From Bacteroidota bacterium (lineage in GTDB: Bacteria > Bacteroidota > Bacteroidia > Chitinophagales > LD1): DNA of 64,000 nucleotides. The notes under the pieces are model-generated. The model was given only the letters and a program-made list of their open reading frames with translations, was not told where the DNA came from and did no database searches. Both the position numbers and the translations under genes were made by a program. The DNA is taken from assembly GCA_016722375.1 (NCBI GenBank), contig JADKJG010000001.1, positions 375,824-439,823 on the forward strand, read 5' to 3'. Numbering within the stretch: position 1 is the first letter of the stretch; each line of letters begins with the position of its first letter. Below are positions 7,701 through 17,720 of this stretch, piece by piece.

Positions 7701-10700
7701 CTGTTTATTAATGAATCGGGTTCCATAATGATATGGTCGCTTGAATCGGGCAAAAGAATTTTTGATTTACCCAGTTCATCCGTTCTAATCGCTTCCAGTT
7801 TTGTTTTGGCTTCTTCTAAAACAGTCTTATCGCCTTCATAATTTTCAACGATACTTTGCAGCGTCGCCTTGGCCTGGAATTGGTTGCCTAAGGCTATGTA
7901 ATTGTCGGCAATAAGAATAAAGGTTTTCGCTACCCAGTATTCATAGCTGCTGTATTTATTCTTCAAGCGGAAACAGGTATCAAGCGATCGTTTGTATTCT
8001 TTTTGTTCAAACAAAATCTTTGCGGCCATATATTTGGCTTCCACGGCCTTTTCGCTCACGGGGAACTCGGTTACCCGATTAAATGCCCCGGCCGCATATT
8101 CCTTATCACCACGACTATAAGAGGCTTTAGCTTTCTCAAAGTAGGCTTCCTGAATATCCGCATCTTTTGCCATACCTGAGTTCAACAACTGGTCAGCATA
8201 TTCAATAGTTTCCGTCGTGTTGTCCAATTTGACTGCCGTTCGAAACAAGCCAATCATGGCCGTGTAGGTATTCTGCTCACTCGTACTTGAAATATAGAGT
8301 TGCTTATAAAAGGTGTTTGCTTTGTTATAATCCTTCAACTCATAGAAAGCAATGCCGGATGCCTTCAGTAGAGCCTTTTCAAAATATTTACTGTATCGGT
8401 TTTGAATAATATCTTCTAGTTCAATGAGCGCTACCGAAAATTCTTTCGCTTTCAAATGGCAGTCTGCTTTTTTCCAACGCGCTTCATTCGTAAAGAACCC
8501 CTGTGGAAACTTACCGATATAGTTCGCATACAAACTGATGGCCCGAGCACAGTCGTTAGCATTATAGGCATTCTCTGCACTCTGAAAAGTCAGTGAGTCC
8601 TGTTCTGAGGAACTGATCGTCACTGAAGAATTATTTTTGACAAAATCGAAATACTCGTCTGCTCTCCCCAACTCGACGTAGAGATCCTTTAAAGCATCTA
8701 AAGATTCTCTCGATTCTTTTGATGAGGGAAATTTCTTCACCACTGTTTTGTAGTCTTCCAATGCCTGCTCCTTTTTGCCGGTGCTGTAATCTATCACAGC
8801 CATCTTCAAATAACACTTAGGGAGCAAATTGCTATTAGGGTAATTGGCAATAACATTTTGATAAGCCGATCTGGCCTGAGCCTTGCTGCCTTGCTCCAAG
8901 TAGGTTTCACCTATTTCAAAATAAGCCTCATCGGCATAATTCGAGGATGGATATTTGCGAATGAGTGAGTTCATCGCTTCAATTTTATCGTTGCTCCGGT
9001 TGGTCAATCCGAGAATAACTCCTTTCCTGTATTGAGCATAATCAGCAGCGCTCCATTGATTTTCTACTACCTTGCTGTAAGCCTCAATTGCTTTGGAATA
9101 GTTTTTAGTAGCAAAAGAGCAATCGCCATAACGCTGATATAAGTCGGGAACTAAAGCAGTCTTTGCCTTTTTATCAGGAGTATGATCAGCTTCTGAGATG
9201 GCCTGGCTGAAATACACTGCCGCGTTGGAATAGCTTTTCTTCTTAAAATAACAATATCCTATGTTGTAGTAGGCTCTGAATTTAGAAGCCTCTCCTTTTT
9301 GTTCTAATGAAGGAGTAGCCAATTGCGCGAATAGGAGATAGTTGCTAATTGCCTCGTCATAATTTTCATTTCTGAATTGAATCTCTGCCTTCAAATAGGT
9401 AGCTAAGGCCTGCAAATCAACATTGATAGCGAGCTGAAGAGATTTGTTGCATAAGGCTAATGCTTCCTCTGTCTTGTTGTCATTAAATAGCTCAATAGCA
9501 CGGAAGTAGGTAACTTTTTGATAGGCCTCCTTAATCAAAACACTATTGAGTTTCATGTTTTCCATGATGCGGTATGCCTTGTCATAATTCTTGGTCTGCA
9601 CCAAAACCGCCGCTAACAATTCATTGACTCCATCCCTATTGACCCCTACAGGATACTTATCCAGATAACTTTGAAAACTCTGAATGGCCTCACTGCTAAA
9701 TCCCAGTTCAAACGAAAGTTTTCCATAATTATACATGGCATTTTCTTGAATACTTTCATCAGAATCTTTATTTGCTGCGTTCTGGAAAGCAGCGCGGGCT
9801 TCTGTTTTCTTTTCAAGATTCAAATAACAATCAGCCATCGCATAAGCGGCATTTTGACCCAGCTTCTCTTCTAAGCTGTATATCTGTTTGAAATTCTCAA
9901 TGGCCTTTGCATACTCTTTGTTTTGATATAAAGCATAGCCCAATTCATAAATATCCTCTTTCCCCATTTTAGATTGCTTGCTTAGATAAGCATTCAGCAA
10001 AGGCAGTGCTTGTTTATAATCTCCCTTTTGGAAATAGGTTTTGCCAAGTAAATACTTCATTTCCTCTCTATACATCACATCACTACGCTCTATGTTTTTA
10101 TTCAGATAGGGGATTAGTTTATCGTAATCTTTCTTCAAAAAATAAATCTGTGCGATGTAATAAGGAATCACCTGCGAATACATCTTTGAATCTTCGATGG
10201 CACTGAAACTACTTAATGCCTCATCATAATCTTTGTTGTAAAAACAAATGAAGCCATAGTAATAGGTGGCTGGATAGTAGTACTTCTCTTTAATCTCTTT
10301 AATAGAAGCAAATAAGGGCTTGGCCTCAGTGAATTTCTTTTTTACAAAGTAGCAATAGCCCAACTGAAACCGATATTCATATAGCTGGTTATTGTCTAAG
10401 TCTTTGGTTTTTACCTGAGTGAAGTATTCTACCGCCTCGTTGTAATTGCGATTGCTGTAATAATATTTACCGAGATAGAAGTTTATTAAACGACGCTTAT
10501 CGTTTTCATGATACTTTTCACGGTAATCCAACAATAGCTTTTCTGCATCCTTGTCATTTGCTTCCGTAGCACAGACTGCCACATAATATTCTAGATTTTG
10601 AATCAGGATGTCGCTGCGGTGATTAATAGCTTCCTGCTTCTGCTTATAAATTTCTTCAAATTTTTCTCTGGCTGCAAGGAAATTTTTCTCATCAAAAAGC

Positions 10701-10813
10701 TCCATCCCCTTTTTATAGGCCGCTTCTTTCTCTATAAAAGAAAGCGTCTGCTGGCCCGCACTCTGAAGTGCAAACACAACTAAGAAGACTGCAGAAAGAT
10801 AATTCTTGAGCAC
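7697..10813 (-). CDS. Large periplasmic tetratricopeptide-repeat protein
   Basis: 1,038 residues. A signal peptide (MLKNYLSAVFLVVFALQSAG, then QQ) is followed by TPR-like helical hairpins over nearly the whole length, visible as repeated patterns such as YYLGKTYFQKGDYKQALPLLN, AYYNIGYCYFKKKSYSNAAVYF and AYFEIGETYLEQGSKAQARSAY. Such arrays are protein-protein scaffolds. The gene overlaps the outer-membrane barrel gene downstream by 4 bases, which suggests that the two products act together at the envelope. The partner and process are unknown. Confidence 0.85.
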   Translation of the reverse strand: MLKNYLSAVFLVVFALQSAGQQTLSFIEKEAAYKKGMELFDEKNFLAAREKFEEIYKQKQEAINHRSDILIQNLEYYVAVCATEANDKDAEKLLLDYREKYHENDKRRLINFYLGKYYYSNRNYNEAVEYFTQVKTKDLDNNQLYEYRFQLGYCYFVKKKFTEAKPLFASIKEIKEKYYYPATYYYGFICFYNKDYDEALSSFSAIEDSKMYSQVIPYYIAQIYFLKKDYDKLIPYLNKNIERSDVMYREEMKYLLGKTYFQKGDYKQALPLLNAYLSKQSKMGKEDIYELGYALYQNKEYAKAIENFKQIYSLEEKLGQNAAYAMADCYLNLEKKTEARAAFQNAANKDSDESIQENAMYNYGKLSFELGFSSEAIQSFQSYLDKYPVGVNRDGVNELLAAVLVQTKNYDKAYRIMENMKLNSVLIKEAYQKVTYFRAIELFNDNKTEEALALCNKSLQLAINVDLQALATYLKAEIQFRNENYDEAISNYLLFAQLATPSLEQKGEASKFRAYYNIGYCYFKKKSYSNAAVYFSQAISEADHTPDKKAKTALVPDLYQRYGDCSFATKNYSKAIEAYSKVVENQWSAADYAQYRKGVILGLTNRSNDKIEAMNSLIRKYPSSNYADEAYFEIGETYLEQGSKAQARSAYQNVIANYPNSNLLPKCYLKMAVIDYSTGKKEQALEDYKTVVKKFPSSKESRESLDALKDLYVELGRADEYFDFVKNNSSVTISSSEQDSLTFQSAENAYNANDCARAISLYANYIGKFPQGFFTNEARWKKADCHLKAKEFSVALIELEDIIQNRYSKYFEKALLKASGIAFYELKDYNKANTFYKQLYISSTSEQNTYTAMIGLFRTAVKLDNTTETIEYADQLLNSGMAKDADIQEAYFEKAKASYSRGDKEYAAGAFNRVTEFPVSEKAVEAKYMAAKILFEQKEYKRSLDTCFRLKNKYSSYEYWVAKTFILIADNYIALGNQFQAKATLQSIVENYEGDKTVLEEAKTKLEAIRTDELGKSKILLPDSSDHIIMEPDSLINR

Positions 10814-10845
10814 CTGTTGAATGGGTTAATTTCCTTTAAACGGAG

Positions 10846-10853
10846 CAAAGCTA
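10846..10853 (-). promoter_or_regulatory. Putative -7 element (TAGCTTTG) for the TPR-barrel operon
   Basis: Read on the minus strand, TAGCTTTG fits TAnnTTTG and lies 33 bases upstream of the TPR gene start at 10813. No clear -33 partner. Confidence 0.35.
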
Positions 10854-10975
10854 TGTTTTAGTATATCGGCATGGAGGTATATATAGAGGTCAATTTCCAC
10901 AAAACGGGGGGTTTGTCTATTGGGTTGAACGCCTGAGCGATGAATTTGAGCAGGACTTCGTTTTCTTTGTCCCGT

Positions 10976-11959
10976 ATGAATCCTTACCGAACCATTGTCA
11001 CTCCGCCACGAGCCCCATTTTCGCTCAATCACCAAGATAGAATCGTCAGCATCGGATCTTGCTTTTCTGAAAACATTGGCAAAAAGCTAAATGACCATAA
11101 ATTCAGGATAAACGTCAACCCCTTTGGACAGCAATACAATCCCTATTCTGTAGCTATAGCGCTCCAACGGCTTCTACAGCCAGTTCCTTATACCGAAAGC
11201 GATTTGGTCTATCATAATGAACTCTTTCATTCTTTCGATCATCACGGAGATTTTTCCATGCCTACGGCGGAACTCACTTTAAAAGGGATCAATCAAAACC
11301 TGACTCAGGCTTCGGAAGATTTAAAAAGGGCCACCAAACTTTTTCTCACTTTCGGTACTTCTCATGTTTTCCGATTGAGAGAAACCGGAAAGATTGTTTC
11401 TAATTGCCACAAACTATCCGGCAGCCATTTCGAGCGTGGTTTATTGAAGCCTGAAGAGATAGTTGAAAATTTGGAGCATGCGCTACAAAAACTCATCAAG
11501 ATCAATTCTGAGATTCAGGTGATATTTACCGTCAGTCCGGTTCGATATTTCGCCTTTGGGCATCATGAAAATTCAGTGAGCAAAGCGCATCTTTTCACAG
11601 CCATACATGCTTTGCAACAAACACATCCAAAGCACTTTTATTTTCCAGCTTATGAACTGGTGATGGATGATCTGCGTGACTATCGTTTTTTTTCGGAAGA
11701 CATGCTGCATCCCAATTATGAAGCTACTAATTATGTGTGGCAGGCTCTATGCAACACGTTTATGGATAAGGATTGTCTCCAATTACTTAAAAGCATAGGC
11801 GAAATACTACAAGCTGCGCGTCATCGGCCACGCCATTCTCAATCATTAGCCCATCAAAAATTTGTTAGTCAAACTATCAAGAAGTTAGAGGTCTTGGAAA
11901 ATATCCATTCACTCGATTTCACCGCTGAACGGCAATTGTTGTTGGCTAATCAGAAATAA
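10976..11959 (+). CDS. GSCFA-domain protein
   Basis: A member of the GSCFA family, named for the motif seen here as IVSIGSCFSENIGKKL. The family is related to SGNH/GDSL hydrolases. Other family blocks are NPFGQQYNPYSVA, LFLTFGTSHVFR, FTVSPVRYFAFGHHENSVSKAHL and SEDMLHPNYEATNYVW, the last carrying the DxxH-like pair. The start at 10976 (MNPYRTIVTPP) is chosen because the family begins near the PFSL element; an in-frame ATG at 10940 would add 12 residues. About 327 residues. The substrate is unknown. Confidence 0.85.
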   Translation: MNPYRTIVTPPRAPFSLNHQDRIVSIGSCFSENIGKKLNDHKFRINVNPFGQQYNPYSVAIALQRLLQPVPYTESDLVYHNELFHSFDHHGDFSMPTAELTLKGINQNLTQASEDLKRATKLFLTFGTSHVFRLRETGKIVSNCHKLSGSHFERGLLKPEEIVENLEHALQKLIKINSEIQVIFTVSPVRYFAFGHHENSVSKAHLFTAIHALQQTHPKHFYFPAYELVMDDLRDYRFFSEDMLHPNYEATNYVWQALCNTFMDKDCLQLLKSIGEILQAARHRPRHSQSLAHQKFVSQTIKKLEVLENIHSLDFTAERQLLLANQK

Positions 11960-11967
11960 TGAGATAA

Positions 11968-14007
11968 CTATAGTCGGACGAGCCTTCGCGAAACGGCACC
12001 TTGAGGTGAGTTAATCCGAACGAGATATACTCCTTTCTGGAGAGGAGCAATAAATTCTGATTCGGCGGTTTGTATTTGGTACGCAGCAATCTGTCTGCCC
12101 AAATTATCAAAGACTTCTATCAAACTGCCAACCAAACGATGGTCCACAGATAACTGAACAAAAACACCGGAAACCGGATTGGGAAAAATGCGAAGATCCG
12201 ATTCTTCTGCTCGCTGATCGTTGGTACTAGTAAAGTACACCGGAGCTGAGGTAGCGACGCATCCGTTCGTGTCTTTCACTTCCAGCCAGTAATAACCAGG
12301 ACTCTTTACTTCCAGCTCATTGGAATTCGCGCCGTTGATAATCACTCCATCGAGATACCATTGATAATTACTCCGCATCACGGTATATATTTTGTTTCCG
12401 TCTACAGAAACCGACATTGCCGGTGGGGGAATGACTGTTATATTAAGATGATTGGAAGTAGCCGAACATCCGTAATGGTCTGTAGCTGTTACCTGATAAT
12501 TTCCTGCCATACCCGACTGGATGCACACATTGGTCCCTCCATTGCTCCAACGATACGAATCATATCCTGATGTGGCACATATCAGGGCAGTGTCATTGGC
12601 ACAGATGGATTTATTCTCTGTACGGATTTCTACCGGTACCGGTACTGCGTTGATCAAAGAAACGCTGACCACCGACGAAAGCCCGGTAGCATCTTGAACC
12701 GTAACAGAATAATTTCCAGCACATAAGCCATTTACCACACTTCCCGAATGGTTACCCGGCTGCCAGGTATATTGATAGGGAGCGAGACCATTGGAAACGC
12801 TGACCTGAGCACGGCCTTCGCAGGGATTATTACAAGGAATTTTATCTACGGTAACAGTAACATTCAGTTTTACTTTGACACCGAAATAAGAAGTAATAAA
12901 GTTTGGAAGTCCAAGTTGGGTATAAGAACTACCGCTCCAAGTAAAACCTTTCGCTTGATAGCTACAGGCAGTCCCCGGCACATCGGGCTGTTGAATCACA
13001 TTCAACCAATGTTGCGGATAAGACGTAATATATATCTTCCCATCTACCGCCAACTGCATGCCACAATTATCATAAGTCATACCCCGGGCTATAGTGGTAC
13101 GCGAAGCAATGACCGCTACAGAACTCCCCGCCATTAAATCATATTGAAACAGATGCGAAGAATCCATATAGTTCATTTCGCTGGCATAAAGCAAGCGACT
13201 GTTCGGTGAAAATTCAACTCCGTAAGGGCCGTGTTCATTATAGGTATTATCAGTTATAAACTGAGCAGGAACACCAGTTTGATTATTAAAGTTCAGAATG
13301 TCTAGCCATCCGCCCACACCCCAAACCGCCACTGCCAGTTTAGTTCCATCCGGGGAAGCTTTCATATATCCATAAGACTGATTGGCATGACCATTGGAAA
13401 ATGCATGCACTGCACCAACGTTTGTCACCACCGGATTAAGTTGAATACCAGAAGCTGTTACCAAATAAGCATAAAAGGAACTGCTGTTCCATCGGTGACT
13501 GATGAGCCAGATATCGCGACCATTGGCATGACGGGTAGCTGTCAGTTTTTCACAGGAAGGAGAATAGAGTAGTACATTTTTATCGGTTACCGCTCCCATA
13601 CCTCCATCCTGAGTCATGTCCACGGTTGAGTAGTTCAGACCATTAGCCCCTCCGTCAGCGTCAGTGGTAAATATATAATAAAGCCCATTGGATCCAGGCT
13701 GAGGAACAATGAGTGCCGATTGGGTACTCGAAAAGTTACCCTTCAAGCCTGTGCCGTTCATCATGACTTGGTGTTGGCGGTTTCGGACAGTCACTCCATC
13801 TGTATAAAATAGGAGTTGGCCAGCGGCATCTGAAATACTGGCAAGCCCTTCGTTTTGGTTCATTACTGCACCCGGCACCGCCACCGGAGCGCCGCTATTC
13901 CACGACACACCGACATTATATCCCAAAACCCAGTTGTTAGCTTCTTTCTGCGAAAAGGCGAAAGGAGAGAAAAGTATTAAGCCCGAAACCAGTAAAATTG
14001 CTTTCAT
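11968..14007 (-). CDS. Secreted protein with T9SS type A sorting domain
   Basis: 679 residues with a signal peptide (1-19, FSPFAFS before QKEANNW). Residues ~25-380 look like a beta-propeller cargo domain (LLFYTDGVTVRNRQHQVM, ALIVPQPGSNGLYYIFTTD), common in Bacteroidetes surface proteins. Residues ~385-455 form an SprB/PKD-like unit (GLAPYQYTWQPGNHSGSV), followed by Ig-like segments with paired cysteines. The last ~80 residues (LRIFPNPVSG, then QKGVYLVRINS and RRLVRL) are a type A T9SS tail. Surface or extracellular location is inferred; the biochemical role is unknown. Confidence 0.88.
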   Translation of the reverse strand: MKAILLVSGLILFSPFAFSQKEANNWVLGYNVGVSWNSGAPVAVPGAVMNQNEGLASISDAAGQLLFYTDGVTVRNRQHQVMMNGTGLKGNFSSTQSALIVPQPGSNGLYYIFTTDADGGANGLNYSTVDMTQDGGMGAVTDKNVLLYSPSCEKLTATRHANGRDIWLISHRWNSSSFYAYLVTASGIQLNPVVTNVGAVHAFSNGHANQSYGYMKASPDGTKLAVAVWGVGGWLDILNFNNQTGVPAQFITDNTYNEHGPYGVEFSPNSRLLYASEMNYMDSSHLFQYDLMAGSSVAVIASRTTIARGMTYDNCGMQLAVDGKIYITSYPQHWLNVIQQPDVPGTACSYQAKGFTWSGSSYTQLGLPNFITSYFGVKVKLNVTVTVDKIPCNNPCEGRAQVSVSNGLAPYQYTWQPGNHSGSVVNGLCAGNYSVTVQDATGLSSVVSVSLINAVPVPVEIRTENKSICANDTALICATSGYDSYRWSNGGTNVCIQSGMAGNYQVTATDHYGCSATSNHLNITVIPPPAMSVSVDGNKIYTVMRSNYQWYLDGVIINGANSNELEVKSPGYYWLEVKDTNGCVATSAPVYFTSTNDQRAEESDLRIFPNPVSGVFVQLSVDHRLVGSLIEVFDNLGRQIAAYQIQTAESEFIAPLQKGVYLVRINSPQGAVSRRLVRL

Positions 14008-14081
14008 TCCATTAGGCTTCTGTAAATATACTATTTCCCTTTCGGATGGCCCCGAATTATTCCAAGAGAACAGGATGTTGT

Positions 14082-15497
14082 TTAAACCTTCAACAACCTT
14101 TCCGGATTGGTCTCGGTGGATTTTGGGACTTCGGTTTTGGAGATATCCTTATATCCGCCATCTACCTCGGTAAAATTGCGGTAGCCGCGTGCCTGCAAAA
14201 TACTAGCGGCTATCATGCTACGATAGCCTCCTTGACAATGCAGAAAAAAGTGTTGTTTGGGGTTAATATCCTTTATCCATTGGTTGATGGAAGCAAGCGG
14301 TTTGCTGTAAGCGTCTTTCACATGTCCGCCCATGTATTCAGATTCTTTGCGCACATCATGAACTACATCGGTGGCTAAATTTAGTTTGCCTGCAAATTCT
14401 TGGGTAGAGATACGATTTACCGTGTCCACCTCTTTGCCCGCAGCCTGCCATGTTTCAAAGCCACCTTTCAAATGACCAATCACATGGTCAAAACCAACGC
14501 GGCTGAGGCGGGTGACCGTTTCTTCTTCTCGGCCTTCTTGTGCCACAAGCAAAATGGGTTGTTTCACATCTACAATCATGGCGCCTACCCAAGGAGCAAA
14601 GTCATCGTCAATACCAATGTTGATAGATTGAGGAATGAAGCCTTTCCAGAAAACCTTTGCCGAACGGGCATCGAGAATCAAAGCGCCGGTTTCTTCAGCC
14701 GCAACTTCAAATTCATCGGCGCTCAAGGTTCTCATTCCCTTGTTTAATACCGTCTCAAAACTTTCGTAGCCCTTTTTGTTCATAGCTACGTTCATGCTAA
14801 AATATCCCGGAGGCGGGGTAAGCCCTTCGGTCACCGCTTTTATAAACGCCTCTTTGTTTGGTTGGTTCAGGGCATAGTTCATTTTCTTCTGACTGCCGAG
14901 TGTATCCACTGTTTCCTTCATCATATTTTTGCCACAGGCACTTCCTGCACCGTGGGCGGGATAAACAATCACTTCATCACCCAAAGGCATTATTTTGTTC
15001 ATCAGGCTTTCGTAGAGCATACCGGCTAGGTCTTCTTGCGTCATGTGTGCGGCCTTTTGCGCCAGATCAGGGCGACCTACGTCACCAAGAAACAAGGTGT
15101 CGCCAGAGAAAATTGCATGGTCTTTTCCGTTTTCATCAGTTAACAGATAGGTACTGCTCTCTAAGGTATGGCCGGGGGTGTGTAATACTCTAATTTTCAC
15201 CTTGCCAATTTCAAATATTTGCCCGTCGGTAGCCACTATGCTTTCAAATTCAGGTTCCGCAGTAGGTCCGTAAACAATGGGCGCACCGGTTTTCTTGCTC
15301 AGGTCCAAATGGCCGGAAACAAAATCAGCGTGAAAGTGTGTCTCAAAAATATATTTGAGACGAGCACCATCTTTTTCCAACCGCTCTAAATAAGGTTTGA
15401 CTTCCCGAAGCGGGTCAATAATGGCAGCCTCGCCATTGCTGGTTATGTAATAAGCTCCTTGAGCCAAGCATCCGGTATAAATCTGTTCTATTTTCAT
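14082..15497 (-). CDS. MBL-fold hydrolase with two rhodanese domains (persulfide dioxygenase-like)
   Basis: 471 residues. The metallo-beta-lactamase domain (1-~245) carries THFHADF with His54, His56 and Asp58, then His110 (HTPGHTLESS) and Asp133 (SGDTLFLGD), matching ETHE1-like iron-dependent persulfide dioxygenases. The usual His after HAD is Phe. Two rhodanese domains follow. The first (~260-355) has no catalytic Cys in its loop (AQEGREEE). The second has Cys421 in HCQGGYRS. The likely role is oxidation or transfer of sulfane sulfur in the cytoplasm. The downstream TauE-type exporter at 15590-16405 fits sulfite removal. The substrate is not proven by sequence. Confidence 0.9.
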   Translation of the reverse strand: MKIEQIYTGCLAQGAYYITSNGEAAIIDPLREVKPYLERLEKDGARLKYIFETHFHADFVSGHLDLSKKTGAPIVYGPTAEPEFESIVATDGQIFEIGKVKIRVLHTPGHTLESSTYLLTDENGKDHAIFSGDTLFLGDVGRPDLAQKAAHMTQEDLAGMLYESLMNKIMPLGDEVIVYPAHGAGSACGKNMMKETVDTLGSQKKMNYALNQPNKEAFIKAVTEGLTPPPGYFSMNVAMNKKGYESFETVLNKGMRTLSADEFEVAAEETGALILDARSAKVFWKGFIPQSINIGIDDDFAPWVGAMIVDVKQPILLVAQEGREEETVTRLSRVGFDHVIGHLKGGFETWQAAGKEVDTVNRISTQEFAGKLNLATDVVHDVRKESEYMGGHVKDAYSKPLASINQWIKDINPKQHFFLHCQGGYRSMIAASILQARGYRNFTEVDGGYKDISKTEVPKSTETNPERLLKV

Positions 15498-15589
15498 AAG
15501 TTGCTTTTTAATTTCTAGTTAAACTTGTTCGTGAAGATACATATTGAATGGATCATTATTCGTGACTTTTATCACCAATTATTTTGGAA

Positions 15590-16405
15590 TCATCCAACCG
15601 ATGAAAACCATTCTTTGAGAATGATATAAACACCCATAACCAAGATGAACCACCCAAAGCCTTTTTTCAATTTCAGTCCGTCCACCTTTTTGCTTAATGC
15701 ATCGCCGACGATAATTCCCAGCACAGCGATAGCAGTGATAGAAAGTAATAAAACCCAGTCCATCGAACGATGCGCCAAATCGCCGGTGAATCCTATAAGC
15801 GAATTGGCGGCAATAATTGCCAGCGAAGTGCCTATCGCTTCTTTCATAGGCAGTCTAATCAAGATTACCAATGCGGGAATAATTAAAAACCCCCCTCCCA
15901 CTCCCACCGAACCGGTTACCGTTCCTACCATTATTCCGTCGAGCGCTACCAACCAAAAATTTCTTGGCGGAACTTCGGGTAAAGTATCGCCACCGCTCAA
16001 CACCTTTTTATTTCGAATCATGCTGAATGATGCTGCCACCATCAAAATAGCCAGAAATACCATAATCAAGATATTCTTGGTCAGCACCCAATCACCCACC
16101 TGAAATATTATGGTGGGAATCATAGGAACCAAAAACGCACGAGCCGTGAATACGGCAACTATGGAAGGAATGCCAAACATAGCAGCCGTTTTAAGGTTGA
16201 CCAATCCTTGTCTGTACTTGGGGATAGCGCCTACCAATGCCGTAGTTCCGACAATAAAAAGTGAGTAACCGGTAGCCACCACAGGCTCCACGCCAAATAA
16301 ATAGACAAGCACCGGTACGGTGAGGATAGAACCACCACCGCCAATCAAACCCAGTGAAATACCAATGGCCGCAGCAGCGAGATAAGATAAGGCAAGCATC
16401 ATCAT
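15590..16405 (-). CDS. TauE/SafE-family sulfite/anion exporter
   Basis: Polytopic inner-membrane protein of about 271 residues. It has the duplicated family signature: GISLGLIGGGGSILTVPVLVYL with GYSLFIVGTTALVG in the first half, and GTVTGSVGVGGGFLIIPALVIL with IGTSLAIIAANSLIGF in the second. I start it at the Met run at 16405-16399, because the extra 31 residues from 16498 are not hydrophobic in the family pattern. It lies just upstream of the MBL-rhodanese gene on the same strand with a 92-base gap, so it probably exports sulfite or a related anion made by that enzyme. Confidence 0.9.
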   Translation of the reverse strand: MMMLALSYLAAAAIGISLGLIGGGGSILTVPVLVYLFGVEPVVATGYSLFIVGTTALVGAIPKYRQGLVNLKTAAMFGIPSIVAVFTARAFLVPMIPTIIFQVGDWVLTKNILIMVFLAILMVAASFSMIRNKKVLSGGDTLPEVPPRNFWLVALDGIMVGTVTGSVGVGGGFLIIPALVILIRLPMKEAIGTSLAIIAANSLIGFTGDLAHRSMDWVLLLSITAIAVLGIIVGDALSKKVDGLKLKKGFGWFILVMGVYIILKEWFSSVG

Positions 16406-16592
16406 GCGCAATTTATTAATCTTAACGTAATAATGATACAGAGGGAATAAGAAAGGGAGCAACCGGAGTTGATTTCTTTCAAGAATTTCAACGGGCAAAA
16501 GCTACAGCGCCGCTATTGCTTCGCAAGGAGCAGATAATCAACAGACCAGACTTTGGTGGGATGTAAATTGAATATCCATTCATCCTAAATAA

Positions 16593-16628
16593 AAAAAACC
16601 GTTCCTGATTGCTCAGGAGCGGTTTTTT
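16593..16628. terminator. Intrinsic terminator (bidirectional)
   Basis: A run of A precedes a GC-rich stem (CCGTTCCTGA / TCAGGAGCGG, loop TTGC) followed by TTTTTT. The stem is flanked by A and T tracts, so it can act on both strands. It lies directly after the stop of the gene at 16664-17356 and separates that gene from tauE. Confidence 0.85.
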
Positions 16629-16663
16629 ATTTTGGCTTATACCGGTTGTTGAGAAAGTAGTTT

Positions 16664-17356
16664 TTACAGAGCTTTGGTGGCCACTTCTTTCATCTCTTCC
16701 TGCGTCAAGAGCTTTTCCATCTTCTCCCAAAGCTGATCATCTTCGGCTATCTTGCACATCTCTTCATATTCCAGCGCAATGTGTTTTGCCCGGTTCTTCT
16801 GTTTGTTGTTCAGCATGAAATGGGGCAGATAGGTTCGCATGGTCGTAATCCCTGTTTTTGCATTCATGGCACCAACCCCTACACCTTCTTTAAAAACATA
16901 GTTGACGATCAACGCGCCGGACTTGTCCACCTCTGTCACTCCGGCTTTGTTCTCCCAATTATTTTTGAAAAAACGCGCCACCACTTGATTAGGACTTATA
17001 TGCTCCAATTCTTCCCGCTCCCGATACCGGGAAAAGAAATGCGCATTATATCTCAGCATCAGCATCGCGTCCGTCTGTGCGAAGCCGCCTATTTGATAAG
17101 CAATCTTGCCACTGCGGTCTTCAGATTCTATATAATAACTAAGGCCTATGCTCTCCGTCGTTAACCGGCTGATGATATTCCATTCGTTATGCAATTTGGT
17201 TTTGTATCTCGTTTTCAAGGTCTGGCGCTTCAGGCGGTTGCGCATCATTTCCATCCTTTTCAAATTCGAGAAGCATAAAGATTTGCGCAGAACACTGCCA
17301 AAATCTCTTTCCATTTGTTCAAAAATCTCTTCGGGTGACATAGTTGGTACTATCAT
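16664..17356 (-). CDS. Unrecognised cytoplasmic protein, 230 aa
   Basis: I do not recognise this family. It has no signal peptide or membrane helix. The N-terminal ~60 residues are basic (LKRMEMMRNRLKRQTLKTRY). The middle holds GLSYYIESEDRSGKIAYQIGG and FFSRYREREELEHISPNQVV, and the C-terminus is charged and helical (LWEKMEKLLTQEEMKEVATK). The FFSRYREREEL-type segment recalls basic RNA- or DNA-binding surfaces, but that is only an impression. It diverges from the gene at 17986 across the first 21-bp-periodic array and ends at a strong terminator. Confidence 0.7.
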   Translation of the reverse strand: MIVPTMSPEEIFEQMERDFGSVLRKSLCFSNLKRMEMMRNRLKRQTLKTRYKTKLHNEWNIISRLTTESIGLSYYIESEDRSGKIAYQIGGFAQTDAMLMLRYNAHFFSRYREREELEHISPNQVVARFFKNNWENKAGVTEVDKSGALIVNYVFKEGVGVGAMNAKTGITTMRTYLPHFMLNNKQKNRAKHIALEYEEMCKIAEDDQLWEKMEKLLTQEEMKEVATKAL

Positions 17357-17720
17357 GGTTTTTTGGTTTAGGTTAGATAAAACATCTTCCTACTTGTACG
17401 GAACATGAAATCAAAGGTTTCATCTATGCAGCAGAAAGTTTTGTTTCGGCAATGCCTAATAATCAAGGAGAATCAATAAAACAGGAGAAGAAGATAAACT
17501 TCGTTGGAACGGAAATAGCCAGATTCTAATCGGCAACGAATATCTTCCACCATAAACTACCTATCTTCATCCATAAAAAATATGAAGCCTGTCGAAAAGC
17601 AGTGATTTCTTACGAAAAACAGTGAAAAGACCATATAAAACACTGTATCTCCCGATAAATCATATCTAAAGTTGGCAAAAAAGTAGGTGTATCCAAAGAA
17701 ATTCCATGTTATAAATACAA
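17357..17720. other. Intergenic spacer upstream of the first 21-bp array
   Basis: No gene seen. The only notable element is AAAAAGTAGGT at 17678-17688, the left half of an inverted repeat whose right half ACCTACTTTTT lies at 17958-17968, so the pair brackets the array. Confidence 0.5.

Noticed and set aside
14400..14747. Plus-strand open frame inside the MBL-rhodanese gene
   Set aside because: Antisense shadow of a gene with clear active-site motifs.
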